From Crotophaga sulcirostris (taxonomy: Eukaryota > Chordata > Aves > Cuculiformes > Crotophagidae): 64,000 nt of DNA. Every line of letters starts with the position of its first letter. Positions within the stretch are counted from its first letter, which is position 1. Where the stretch lies: assembly GCA_013397455.1 (NCBI GenBank), contig VYZB01000382.1:133391-197390 (forward strand), written 5' to 3'. Shown in pieces: positions 39,102 through 51,683 of the stretch. A program made the translations under genes and the position numbers. The notes beneath the pieces are model-generated. The model made no database searches and was not told the DNA's origin. It saw only the letters and a program-made list of their open reading frames with translations.

Positions 39102-39815
39102 AATCATAAAATCATACAATGGTTTGGATTGAAAAAGACCTTAAAGATCATCTCGTTCCAACTTCCCTGCCATGGGATCCCCTTCCACTGGATCAGGTTG
39201 CCCAAAGCCTCACTCAACCTGGCCTTGAACACCTCCAGGGATGGGGCATACACGACTTCTCCAGACAACCTGTTCCAGTGCTTCACCACCCTTACACTAA
39301 AAAATTTGTTCCTAATAGCTAATCTAAATCTACCGTCTTTCAGCTTAAAATCTTTACCCCTTATCCTATCCCTGCACTGTCTGATAAAAAGCCTCTTCCC
39401 ATGTTTTCAGTAGGTCCCCTTTAAGAACTGCTATAAGGTCTCCCCTAAGCCTTCTCTTCTCTAGCCTAAACAAGCCCAACTCCCTCAGCTTGATCATCTT
39501 CATGGCACTCCTTTGGACTTGCTCTAACAGATCCTGTGCTGAGGATTCCAGAGCTGAACACAGGACTCCAGATGAGGTCTCATGAGAGTGGAGTAGAGGT
39601 GGAAAATCAACTCCCTTGCCCTGCTGGTCACACTTCTTTGGGTGCAGCCCAGGGCATGGTTGACTTTCTGGGCTGCGAGCACACATTGCCAGCTTATGTT
39701 GAGCTTCTCGTTGACCAACACATCCATGTCCATCTTTTAAGGGTTACTCTCAATCCATTCTCCACCCAGCCTGCAATTGTGCTTGATATTGCCCCAACCC
39801 AGGTGCAGGACCTAT
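39102..39815 (-). mobile_element. CR1 LINE 3' fragment with ORF2 C-terminus
   Basis: About 0.7 kb of minus-strand CR1 from its tail (AATCATAAAATCATACAATGG) through the 3' region and the ORF2 end. Frames include MDMDVLVNEKLNISWQCVL and LYSTLMRPHLESCVQLWNPQ, and MVKHWNRLSGEVVYAPSLEV near the 3' end. The frames are broken several times. It belongs to a CR1 subfamily different from the GATACTGT-tail copies. Confidence 0.92.
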
Positions 39816-41822
39816 GGCGGATCTTTTAGTACCTTTTAAATACAAGAAATCTCCAGGTTGAGAGGTTATACATATATTAAACATTTGATTTACTCATCAT
39901 TTAAGTACATGAATAATTTTACTTTTATCATCAATCCTTGTTTAGAGATGAGGAAAATAAGGCATAGAAATTATGAAGTCCACAATTCTGATATTCACTG
40001 TCATGCCATACTACATAAAGAATGGAAATGAGGTTTTAACACTATGAGCACTTGTTCAATCCTGACCTCTCCCACCTGACTAGCTTAAAGTGGATGCATA
40101 CACAAAACATATTTAGGTCCAGACTCAAAATCAGTGTGTCTTGAAGAAGTAAATGTAAAATGCAATACATTAAAAAAAGCAAAGTGAAAATCAAAGGTGG
40201 AAATATGGCCTTGGATGAAGAAATAGTTTATTGCTCAGATTGGAAGTACAGGCCAGAATAAACCCTTACTCTTTATTAAAGACCACCCTGATATGTGTTT
40301 CTTGGGAAGAGAGTCACCTGGCACTGTAACAGTGCAGCATGAACTCTTAAAATGTCACTGAATAGACAACAGAGATTCTGAGTCTACATCTGGGTTTCTT
40401 TCAAATACTGCTCCTCTGGTTTGTGTATATTGGACTTCTTCTGATTCATTTGAAAATAATAGCTTGGAAGGTTCACTTGAAGGCTTGAAGCTTTAGTGTC
40501 TATACAAACCAGGGCTTCTAGAGAAATCCTTGGCATTCTTCCTCAGGCTCTTGTCAACTTATTTTATTTTCCTTTAATGCTGTCAATGCCCATGCTAATT
40601 TCTTCCTTTGTTTTTTTCTCAGAAAGGGGTGTCTCTACCTCAGTTCATGAAGGACTATTTTCTACTCCAGGGAGAGATCTCCGAGGGTATCATTCCTTCT
40701 CACAGAACATGTCTGATTTTTCCCTTAAGGATAGAGGATGAGGAGGAAAACTGTGGAAAATGATGCCAGGAAACACTGGCTAAGTTCCACTCATGTTTTC
40801 AAACTATGCAGGCTGCTTCCATCTCTGAGTAAATCATGATTTTCCTTCCCATTTTTTGAACTTCCTGCTTATATATGGTGTTTCTTCATTCATACAGTTC
40901 AGATGGTCTATTTTTTGTACCTTAATGGACACAATTGAGAGGTGATTATTTCCTTTGTTTTATTTGTAAATAATACTCACTGGAAATTAGGGTACTTTGT
41001 AAGCACATTGGTCGTGGTATTCACTTCCAACTAGAACTTGGACTGAATTAGTCAGACATGACATTTGTAAAGACATAAAGAAACATGTTTACTAGAAATG
41101 CAATAGTTCTTAATTGGTTTCAGTTGTATTGTAGATAATTGCAAATCATTCTCAGGCTGAGAAAATGTAAGCACAAGTTAATGTGGTTATCAGACTGGGA
41201 ATACCTGTAATTCCCTAAAACCCATTGCTATGGCCGGCTGGGCTACTTGCTTGGCTGAACTCAGAGTATTAGCAATGTACTCACTCGCTTTAATGTTCAA
41301 AATGCATGAAAGGACATGGTTCTCAAGGGTTCTCATTCTGTCCCTTTTGTCTTCACTGAAAGATAAAGGTGAGGATTTGGAAGAGCCATTGATGTGCAAA
41401 AGTAAGAAATGATCGCCTTCTCCCTCACCTCACCTGTACCTTGTCACTGCATAGTAAAATATTCAACTACTCAGACTCTGGATTAGTGTTGAATGTGCCA
41501 CTTATATTCCTGTTTGTTTTTTTTTTTTTTTAATATATGTACTATGGTGTAGTCTTTAACTATAAATCTTATACTCTTCTATATTTCTGCGATACAGATT
41601 CAGTCTCCCATCAGCCTGGACCTTGCATTAGTGGTCTTAATATGTCTTAGTTTATAGTGCTTTATGAATCCCTATTCTTTTTTAGTGTATTATATTTCAT
41701 GAATGACAAATTTGAAAATAAAAATACCCGTAGATATATATTATTCAGTCATATTGCCCAGAAAATTTCAAACATATTTTAAGTGAGATTAGTGTGTTGG
41801 TTTTTTTTAAAAAAAGGTCATT
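39816..41822. other. Intergenic DNA without recognised features
   Basis: Two kb of unique-looking sequence; a T-run lies at about 41516-41532. No supported gene. Confidence 0.45.
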
Positions 41823-42236
41823 TTGGGGCAGGATAGAACAGCCCAGACTGGAAGGGACATCAGAATACCATCTGGTCCAGCCTTTAATGGGAAAGGGAAC
41901 CCAGAGGAGATTATCTAGCACTCTGTCCAATTGCACCTTGAAATCATCCAGTGATGGGAACTGCCACATTCCTGGGAAGGTTGTTCCAGTGATTTCTTAT
42001 ATAAAAATGAAACCTCTCCTGGTGCAACTGGTACCCATTGTCCCTTGTCTTCTCCATGCGACTCGTTGTGAAAAGAGAGCCTCTGCCCTCTTTGTAGCCA
42101 CCCTTCAAACACTGAAAAACTGTGGTGAGGTTCCCCCTGAGTCTTCTCCAGGGAGAAAAGACCTAACTCCATCAGTCTTTCCTCATAAGGCAGGTTCTCT
42201 AGACTTTTGATCATCAAATGTATCACTTCAGAATTA
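41823..42236 (-). mobile_element. CR1 LINE 3' fragment
   Basis: Minus-strand CR1: CAGACTGGAAGGGACATCAG, then CAGCACTCTGTCC-like and TTGAAATCATCCAGTGATGG, ending in the ORF2 '[15 protein letters not shown]' region near 42200. It is a third CR1 subfamily type and quite diverged. Confidence 0.88.
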
Positions 42237-42373
42237 TAGTCACCGTGCAAGTGAAACACAGTGCATTTTGAGCCAAGTCTTGCTTACTGTCTTCACATAA
42301 TAGAAAAAGACACATCCATTTTGTATAAAGCTGAATTCTTATTCCATCCATTGTTTTTCTAGCACACTGGTAA

Positions 42374-42438
42374 CAGCTATTAGTAAATTGCAAACACAGC
42401 TATTAGTAAATTGAAACACAGCTATTAGTAAATTGAAA
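42374..42438. repeat. Short tandem repeat, three copies of about 22 bases
   Basis: CAGCTATTAGTAAATTG followed by (C)AAACA/AAACA/AAA occurs at 42374, 42397 and 42419, with units of 23, 22 and 20 bases almost without mismatches. Confidence 0.92.
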
Positions 42439-43653
42439 ATTCCAGATTACAGGCTAAGATACTAGTTGTATGGTTAATAGTTTCTTGTTGTAAGATCAAT
42501 AGATTTTTCCAAATATTTTGCCATAACACAAAAATTTCTTTGTTAGCTGTTGCCCAATAAAATATTCATGTAAGAGGGTTCACTGAGAGAAAAAAAAAAA
42601 GGACAGTTATGCATTGGAACACATACAAAAAGATGTTTTTTTAGAACTAGACTAGCTAGACCACAGTTAATAGGCAATAAAACCATAAACTTTGATCTCA
42701 GTATCACGACTTCCTTTTACATGCAGTTCTTCTCTTTGACACCAACAACCACACACATATTATGTGCATTATAGATTTTGATATGTAGTTACAATGATGT
42801 ATTTCAATCTCAATTGGTATTAAATTATATATCACTTCTATATTACATCACATAATGCAATTTTTTATGTTGCATTATATAAACCTTACAGTTTATTCCA
42901 GAAGTATAACTTCAGTTTTTATCTGCAGAATTCAAACTATTGGTTCAGTTTTACAATTTCCTGCCTGTTACCACAATTCCAAGAAGATCAAGACAGAAAC
43001 AAAAAGGATATAGGAGCTAAGCTAACTATACTTTTCAGCAATATGGTACAGTGAAATATTTCTCTAAGTAACGGAAAATAATACAAGGTAATTACTGTTA
43101 AGTCAGGTATCCAGGTTGCTAATTAAATATTCTGGATGAACTCACCTGCTGAATACTCCTTAAGAAGATAATACCACCCCCAGTGCCTGTTTAATCAAAT
43201 AGCTCTCCTGCCTCCAGCTGCCACCTGTGTGACAAGAGTCCTTGTTCCAATTGCCTGTCCCTGGGTATAGTTGTAGCCCCTCAGACTGACAATCCTCTTT
43301 CAAGTTTGAATCTTCTGATTTACTGATAATCTCACGTTTATAGATGACTGATGTAAACAAGCAAATTCACACTGATAGTATTGAGTTTTTAACATTCTAT
43401 TGTTTTTTATTCTCAGGATAGAAACAAGAAAGTAAAGATTATTTTGAAATTGTCCCATTTCCAAAACACAATGACCTTCTTTCTTTTTACTCCTCATATC
43501 TGATTCCTTTCTCGAAGCCCAAAAAAGCCAGGTACCCTTTCCTTTGTGAGGCTGCTGCAAGAACAGCTTAGTTCCTTTGCTGAAATTTTGTCTGGCTGAG
43601 GACCCAGCCCTCTGTTATTTTTTTTCTCTCTCTAACCAAAGTCTTCTTATGTA
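42439..43653. other. Intergenic DNA without recognised features
   Basis: Very AT-rich, with an A12 run near 42590. No supported gene. Confidence 0.45.
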
Positions 43654-44229
43654 GTATCACAGTATTACAAAGTTGGAAAGGACCTCTGAGATCATCAAGT
43701 CCAACCTATAACCCAACACTAACACTAACACCAACACTAAGTGCCTCATCCAATCTCCTCTTAAAGACCTCCAGGGATGGTGACCCCACTACCTCCCCAA
43801 GCAGCACATTCCAATGGCCAATCACCCTTTCAGTGAAGAATTTTTTCCTAATATCAAGCCTAAACCTCCCCTGATGAAGCTTGAGTCCATGTCCTCTAGT
43901 TCTGTCACTGGTCACCTGAGAGAAGAGACCGACCCTTGCCTGACTACAACCTCCTTTTAGGTAGTTGTAGAGAGCAATAAGATCTCCCCTGAACCTCCTG
44001 TTCTCCAGGCTAAACAGCCCCAGCTCCCTCAGTTGCTCCTTGTAGGGCTTGTGCTCCAAACCCTCCACCATCTTCGTGGCCCTCCTCTGGAGACACTCCA
44101 GTATCTTGACATCTTTCTCAAACTGAGGGTCCCAGAACTCCACACAGTACTCAAGGTGTGACCTAACCAGTACCTAGTATAAAGGGGTGATAACATCTCT
44201 GGTCCTGCTGGCCACACTATTTCTGATGC
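43654..44229 (-). mobile_element. CR1 LINE 3' fragment (GATACTGT-tail subfamily, longer copy)
   Basis: Minus-strand CR1 with tail GTATCACAGTATTACAAAG (own strand: CTTTGTAATACTGTGATAC). The ORF2 C-terminus is open for 145 codons (43706-44143): [40 protein letters not shown], then [20 protein letters not shown]. It shares the tail type and end sequence with the copies at 76, 6364 and 11461, but extends further 5' and is slightly more diverged. A small ACACTAACACTAACACCAAC duplication lies near 43718-43740. Confidence 0.92.
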
Positions 44230-46396
44230 ACCATGTATGCCTTTCTCTTCTAATATCTAGTTTCTTTGTTCAGATGTATTGCTCCTAAGCCTCTTCTGAG
44301 GGGAAAATTAATTTATGTTCTGATTTATGCCAATTCCTGACAATTCAGGTGCTCCACAGCACAGTGCAAATTGTTAAGGGCTTTTCTTCCTGCAGTAGAA
44401 ATACTGCCCCACTATGGCTGAGGCAGCATCCCTCAAAAGAGCTATTGTGTGGTTTATAGCTGAAGGAGAACGGGGGAGCATGGGGAAAATACAAATGTAA
44501 ACAGATACTATTGTAAATCAAGTGGCAACAGTAGACTTCTTCAAGGTCCAACACAGAGGTAGTCTCTAGGATTCTTTGCCTGGCTCTATATTCTAGCTTC
44601 AGGATAGGAATCTCCTTCCTGAGAGCTCCTATTTTTGCTCCCCAACTTCAGCTCCTGGGCAAATATAAAAGTACGGCTAGTGGAACAGGCCATGGATGTT
44701 ATCAAGAGCTAGCATAAACTGGAGCAGCCTTTTCTATCACTTTTTACTGTTTTCAGACCCATGGATTCTTGGGTAAGAGCTGTCATCAACTCAGACCACA
44801 GCCTTTTAAAAGTGGATTCAGAAATGCGATACTTCAACACTGTGCAAAGAATATAATTTTATGTAGATTTGCATAGTCCATCTTAAAGGAATATATGTAA
44901 AATTAGGTGCTACTTAGTTGTAGAGTAACTCTTCTAAGCTACAGCAGTTGGCCACAGTTCCCAGGGCAGAAGCTACAATGTAAATAGTGAGGAAGCCACT
45001 TATATTGCTACTTGTTGAGCTTCTAGCATGTTCCAATGTTCAAATGAGAGAGTGTGTTCCAGAAGGTATGTAGCAATAAACTACCAAGTAAATGATATAG
45101 CCTTTTGCTCTCCCTCTATGTACATTTAAAATGCACTTTCAGAAACACCTCAGTCAGTAAAGGGCCTCTAGGTGCATGCCTGTCTCTGAACAGAATAGGA
45201 TCAAGATGTGAAAGTCTATCTGCAGAAATAACAAGATTCTTCATCCTCTTTTCAACTGCTAAGTTTATTACTTGGAATGATAATGTCAAGAATGCTTTGC
45301 TGCAGTCTTGTTGGAAGAAAGCCCAGGTTAAGAGATTAGAGCTTTGTACAAGCCTTAGCCACAGGATTTCTCCCTGAAATTAAACTCTCTCCATTAATAT
45401 ACCTTCTTATATCCTGCTTTTCTTATACTAACAAGAAATCTCTTTAGTGGTCTCCTATATCCTAGAGAGTGCTCCAGCCACTGTACTGCTCTCCCTCTTC
45501 TGGGAGCAAGGCAGAGAGAGTTATCATCATCATTTTCTCCTGGTTCCTAATGAAAGTTTAATCCAAATGAACATATTTGCAGAAATTTTCCATTTAAAAA
45601 ACTATCAGAGCGTTCCTGATGAGTCCTACTAAGCAGATGAAGTAATCTAGAGAGTTTAAATATGCCATGTTTTAAGATAAATGTGACAGTGGTTTTTTTT
45701 GAGCTAATAGAAGAGTAACAGACCTGTGGTGAACAGCTACAGCATGTCACAGGTCTATAACCATCTCCACTACTTTCCTTGGGGCATTTTCACAGCAGTA
45801 CAACTTGAATTTCCTTCCTCTTATACAGAACAAATGACACAAAGAGCAAATACAAACATCAAATGAACAAAAAGTAACCACTCCTTTCTTCCCCCAGGAT
45901 AACTATAAAGACTACATGTTAGTTTCAGGAAACAACTGCCTGCAGAAAACTTTTTTCTGCCTTATGCAGTTCTGAACATCTGTCACCTGTACATCATGAT
46001 GTCAAGACCCTTTGACTAGCTTTGACCTATGAATACTAATCCTACCTGCAAGCAGATTTTCATTTAATTTCTCTTCCTTTTCTCCCAAATTGTTGTTAAT
46101 TAATTAATACTTCCTGATTCATTATATATATAGTTATTACTGTTTCTATACATTTACTTTGAAAGTTAAACTGTGAGTCATGAAATGCAAATTCCCTCTT
46201 GGAAAGGAAATGGGGAAAAGAATAAGGAAAGATGAGAATGGCAAGAAACAGGAGACCCTATACAAAATGCATTAATAAGTAGTGCTGCTTTGGAATAGTT
46301 TCTTTCTTGAGAAGGTTCTGTGACAGCAGATGTAAAAACTATTTGTTGAACAACCCAGGAATGATGATATGTATTTTGTTAGTTGTGAATCTTTTT

Positions 46397-46409
46397 GTTA
46401 ATTATTAAA
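46397..46409. promoter_or_regulatory. HNF1-like site
   Basis: GTTAATTATTAAA matches the HNF1 consensus GTTAATNATTAAC at all fixed positions except the last. HNF1 drives many kidney and liver transporter genes. Whether this site is used is unknown. Confidence 0.25.
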
Positions 46410-46662
46410 CTTTTAACCTGAAGATCTCAGCACCTTTATCTTTATGGGACAGACCTAGCAGTGAAGGAACTGACATTATCTGAAGAAATCCTTCATGAAT
46501 GGCCCAGAAGGATCAGGAAAGACTGTAAGAAACTTTTGTTTCCGGAAGCAGAGAAAACAAAGACTACATTCAAAAGTTTTCTGAAAAGCCAGAGGCGATG
46601 AGCAAACACAGTCTGTAAGCAATCAGATCAGCAGTCACCTCTGTATTGATTCATGTCTGCAG

Positions 46663-46690
46663 TGACTCATCTCTACGATATATAAAAAGG
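46663..46690 (+). promoter_or_regulatory. AP-1 site plus TATA box
   Basis: TGACTCA (46663-46669), the exact AP-1 element, stands 9 bases before TATATAAAAAGG (46679-46690). It is a plausible core promoter for plus-strand transcription, but both motifs are short and may be chance. Confidence 0.25.
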
Positions 46691-49600
46691 ATTTCAACAC
46701 TGGGAAGGAGAAATTTGCTGATGCCAAAATGGCTATGACAACCAAGAGGCAGAGGTGGCAAGTGACTTCCTGCCTAAATTATTTTTTGTCTGTTTACTGG
46801 CTCAGATTTATGAGCTATATGCATACTCCTTAGAGATCTGACACATCTATCAATCATCTAATGAAATTTGCATCATCTTGAACTTTCAATATGGACTCTC
46901 TTCTTTAACATAAGAATACCTCAAAAATACAAGAATGTTCCAGAAAACATTACAAACAAAATAAGTCAGTGACATTCTCTTAGTCTGGTCTGAATTAAAC
47001 TTTTCTTACCAGCTAATTGGCATATATCAAAGTAAAAGTCTACTGCAAGCCACCCTATAAATATAAACATTTTGAATGGAAGACACAAACACAGAATTTA
47101 AAAAATAAAGAGACTAAGAGAAAGCATAAAATTAGGGCTCAGTGTTATGTGAACACAAAATACAAATCTTCAGCATTGCTCAAATGGTGCTGCTCAACAA
47201 GGAGATATTTCCACGAGTTCACATTTTGTTGAAGTTTGCATGCTTCACTAGGTTCTAATTTGTATTAAATAAAAATTGCACTTTAAATATTAGAAGTAAT
47301 GTTAAAAGAGGACAAATGTTAACATATTAACATGTTAGTACAGGGCTGTCATCCTCTGTCAAGAAGATGAGGAATATTTTCTCTCTACCTGCACCAAATA
47401 GCCGTTGTGACAGACACTGCATCAAAGAGGTAATTTCTACAGAATCAGCAGGTCAGATTTAATCACAAGACGTCAGACTTGAGTGTTGCTGGTCAGGAAG
47501 CACGGATAGTGAAGCTGGGAATACATTAATTTAATGTACAGTCTTCTAGTGAAATCCCTGTTGAGTCATTAGTAAAGACTAAATTGACCCTCCTATCAAA
47601 CACAGCGTAACAGGGCTTCCTTACTGTTCTCCAAGCGATGTGCCCTAAGACTCAGCTCTGCAAGGAAGTGCTTTTGTCACAGCATTCAGCAGCTCAAAGG
47701 CTGAGTTAGGCTTGATATCTGTTGTTAATTAGTTTGAACACTTTTCTAGAAAATGAGAGCTTTCCTTTGACCTGTTTTAAATTTCAAATTTACCTTTTAG
47801 AACAGGCTGCCTGTGGAGTATCCCAGCACAACTTTGCTTTTCACGAGAGAGAACATGGCTGGATAAAAGGGTTGCATGCTCTGTGTCGCACTGATGTCTC
47901 TCTGGGTGTTTCAGAACAGCACAAAGCACACCAGACAGCCTGCCTGCCTGCTTCTCCACCTTAGGGGAGCACTGGCCCGACATGTCCTCTCTCCTTGTTG
48001 CACCTGAGGCAGTTCAGTTATCCGTATTTGGCACTGCAGTGCTCGGTGCAGGTCTGTGGTAAGATACAGGGAGCACAGCATTTTTCTTCTGTTACACACA
48101 GGCCTCAAAATAACTAGAACCAGACCTCAGTTTTTACCTTGAGTGCACTTGTGGAATTTGTGAAATATAATGTGAGTTTCCTATCAGCAAAAAATTTACC
48201 TGGGTGTAAACATGAGCCTGGATGTTACTTACACACCTGACTCATACAACACTGAGTTCTCTTTTCAGTAGATTTTGTATCTTACATATAACTATGAAGT
48301 GCACTTCTGGAGAAAGGAAGACAGAAAATGAGGAGATCTTTTGCATTTGTACAGGATCTAAAGTAACAGGACCCTGGGTTCGTGATTCCACGATTTGCAA
48401 TGGATAATGAAATACAAATGAATGAAAATCAGATTGCTCCATTGGGTCTCTTGAAACCAATGAACATTTTGTTACTGACATCAATTACATAATGACTTAT
48501 GCATCTTTTCTTACATTTCAGATAAAATGTGAACTTTCAGCTCACTTTGAAAAGTAGTGGGAAAGGAACTCAATGAACTGCAAGTTGTGAGTTTTCTTTA
48601 TCTGCTTCTTTGTCTTTATTAAACTCAGTTAACTAGAACCTTTAAAACTCAGTTTGGTATTAATGAAGATGAAAACAAAATAAAATTATGGGCTAAAAAT
48701 TAATTTGATACAAATAATTAATTGAGATTTACAGCTTCCTAGCTATTGTGAAAGCACACACATTTATGCATTTTTAAATGCTTCAAAGTACAGGCTTATT
48801 TCTGCAGGCATTTATCTTTTACTATGGGTTTCTAGAAACACCTCCTCTCCCTCACTAAAGAGCTTACCAGCTCAGATGCAAAGGAAGAAGGCACGTTTCA
48901 GAAGATTATTTTCCTAACTTTATGGATGTTTGCCTGGAGGAAAGTGTCATTTCAGATGCTTGTACTAAAAGATCCCTCCAAACATAAAAGATCCCTCCTT
49001 TGTCCAGAGAGGATATTTCTTTGGGTTCAGAATCCCTTTGTAGAGGTGTCAGCCATTTCAGCCTCACTCAGAAGTAAAGGATCATCTGAATCCAGATGTT
49101 TTGGTGGAGAACATAAGCTAGGAAACTGCAGAGAATCTCTGCAACTCATCAGTTTTCCAATGCTATCCCATGTATTAGCTCCAAGTGAGAGCACAGAGGT
49201 GGGTTCAGTAAATTACAAAGGCTGAAGTATATATGATAAAAACCCACGACATTACATGTGCTAATTCTCTCCTTTCTAACAGATTTTAGTAATAATAATG
49301 TATTATAAATGCATAGCCAAATAGTAGATGCAACTGCAAAGCATCCAAAGATGCTGGCGGGTTTCTCTGCTTCATGTTTGGTACAGAACATCAAAATTCT
49401 GATGATGTTTTCACTTCTACCTCAAAAGGTTCAAAATTTTTGCTGATTTTTCTTTAAAAAGGAAAACAGAAAGTGAAGTAGGTATCCCTTAGTTGTATCT
49501 AGAATAAGATCCCATCAGAATTTAGCAGAAGTGGGGTCATTCAATTGCACAAGTCATTTCATCTTGTCTTGTAACTTCCTAGGGACAGTCTTAGGCTGAT

Positions 49601-49852
49601 CATAGCAATAAAGAAAAATCTTATAGCACATTGATATACTAAAAAATGTACAAGAGTAATAATTCTTTTTTACCAATAAAAAATCCAAGTTTTTAAAACT
49701 GTAGCTTTTACTCTCATTTTTTTTAACAGTTCATTACTGTTATGAGGCCCTTGGAGTTGAAGGTCATGGTACTGGAATTGGGACGGGTCAAGGCTAACAA
49801 GTACTATTATAACCTACTTGCAAAGATCACCTCTGTTGCAAAATTAATGACC

Positions 49853-50937
49853 CTTTTTAACCTATAACCTTGCTTGGCATTGCCACCACGTATTTGTGGT
49901 ATTTGAGCTTCCTGTCAACCAGCACCCCCAAGTCCCTTTCTGCCTGACTACTCTCCAGACACTCTGTCCCCAGTCTATAGCTTTGCATGGGATTATTGTG
50001 TCCAAAATGAAGCACCCGACATTTGGACTTATTACACATCATCCCATTAGAATCAGCCCATCTCTCCAGTCTGTCAAGGTTCCTCTGTGGGGCCATCCTA
50101 CCCTCTAACAGATCAACACTTCCTCCCAGCTTGGTAACATCTGCAAACTTGCTAATGATGGACTCAATCCCCTCATTCAGATCATCAATAAAGATATTAA
50201 ACAGGACCGGGCCCAACACTGATCCCTGGGGGACACCACTAGTGGCCGTCTGCCAACTGGATGAGACACCATTCACCACGACTCTCTGGGCTTGGCCATC
50301 CAAGCAATTCCTAACCCAGCACAGAGTGCTCCCACCCAAGCCACGGACTGCCAGTTTCTCTAGGAGTCTACTATGGGAGACAGTGTCAAAGGCCTTGCTG
50401 AAGTCCAGGTATACTACATCCACAGCCTTCCTCTCATCCACCAGGCGAGTCACACGGTCATAAAAGGAGATCAGGTTGGTCAGGCAGGACCTACCCCTCC
50501 CACCCTTCCTAAATCCATGCTGGCTGGGCCTGATCCCTTGGCTGTTCTACAGGTGCCTCATGATTGCACCCAGGATTATCTGCTCCGTAATTTTACCTGG
50601 GACCGAGGTCAGGCTGACAGGTCCATAATTACCTGGATCATCCCTTCTTGTGGATGCGCGTCACATTGGCCAATTTCCAGTCTTCCGGGACCTCTCCAGT
50701 GAGCCAGGACTGTTGAAAGATGATGGAGACCGGCTTAGCAAGCTCATCCGCCAGCTCTCTCATCACCCTAGGATGGATCCCATCTGGTCCCATCGATTTA
50801 TGAGGATTCAAGTGGCTCAACAGGTCTCTAACTTCTTCCTCCTGGATTGCAGAGGGGCCATATTGCATCCTGACCCCACCCACCACTTCAGAGGACCAAC
50901 TGTCCAGTGAACAGACTGCCTTTCTTTTGAAAACCAA
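49853..50937 (-). mobile_element. CR1 LINE internal fragment with a dead reverse transcriptase
   Basis: About 1.1 kb of minus-strand CR1 ORF2. The upstream frame (50638-50937) has SHLNPHKSMGPDGIHPRVM and SIIFQQSWLTGEVPEDWKLA. The downstream frame (49857-50453) has RT motif [16 protein letters not shown], motif [21 protein letters not shown], motif [12 protein letters not shown], and [14 protein letters not shown]. Between them lie two in-frame stops (KKG-stop and HL-stop). Motif C has Val in place of the second catalytic Asp (codon 50136-50138), so the enzyme would be inactive. Unlike normal CR1 insertions, the 3' end is also missing: the element stops at about 49853 without the 3' region and tail. 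Confidence 0.95.
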
Positions 50938-51574
50938 AAATTACTAACTGTGGTCACAGGCAGCACCCCAATTAGTTACATAAAGATTAAATTCAATTGA
51001 CTTTGCTGCTAATTTACAGTTTTGGTTTAGTCACAGATGTTTTTTGCTGAGTAGCTCTCATGAATCAAACCTGAGCTGAATATGAATTGGGGAATTTAGG
51101 ACACATGGGCAAAGTAGGTTTTCAAAAATCATCAGAAAAGAAAGACTGAATGGTATGGTAGACTGAAATGCCAAGAATGCAAAAAGGCAGTTTCCAGTTT
51201 GTGAACAGTTTTTTGAAAGAACTGGTATATTCAGGAGTACCAGTCTAAAATATGATAGACAGTCTGTATTTCAAAAATTGTTTTCCACACAAAGGAATTG
51301 AAAATATTTTTATGAACATAATTTTAAAAAGCAAACAATACTCCGTAAATGAGTAAATATTCTGTCTGGGGACCCTAAAAAGGGATGGAGGAGTACACAG
51401 ACTCATGAGATCAGCACTGATGGAGTTATTAGCCTTACTCAAAGAGCTTGGCTGGGGACTATGAAAGGGGGAGGTTTGCTCTTACAAAGAGTCAATGATG
51501 AAATTATAAATAAAAATAATTATGAGTATCAGGAAGAAATATTTATGCTACTGTTCTGATGTCTAGGTGTGATC
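50938..51574. other. Intergenic DNA without recognised features
   Basis: AT-rich; nothing gene-like seen. Confidence 0.45.
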
Positions 51575-51683
51575 TAGGCATGGTCCTGGGCAACTGGCTC
51601 TAGATGGCCCAGCTTGAGCAGGGAGGTTGGACAAGATGACCTTCAGAGGTCCTTTCCAAACTCAACCACTCTATGATTCTGTA
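51575..51683 (+). mobile_element. CR1 3' terminus
   Basis: GGCATGGTCCTGGGCAACTGG, then GGAGGTTGGACAAGATGACC, TTCAGAGGTCCTTTCCAAAC and a CTCTATGATTCTGTA tail: the last 100 bases or so of a plus-strand CR1. Confidence 0.88.

Larger units (their letters stand above)
44230..49852. other. Intergenic DNA without recognised gene or repeat
   Basis: 5.6 kb with many small open frames and none recognised. It contains an HNF1-like site (46397-46409) and a TATA/AP-1 pair (46663-46690), listed separately. Confidence 0.45.

Noticed and set aside
50023..50910. Plus-strand ORFs of 86-146 codons
   Set aside because: They are antisense shadows of the CR1 reverse-transcriptase fragment.
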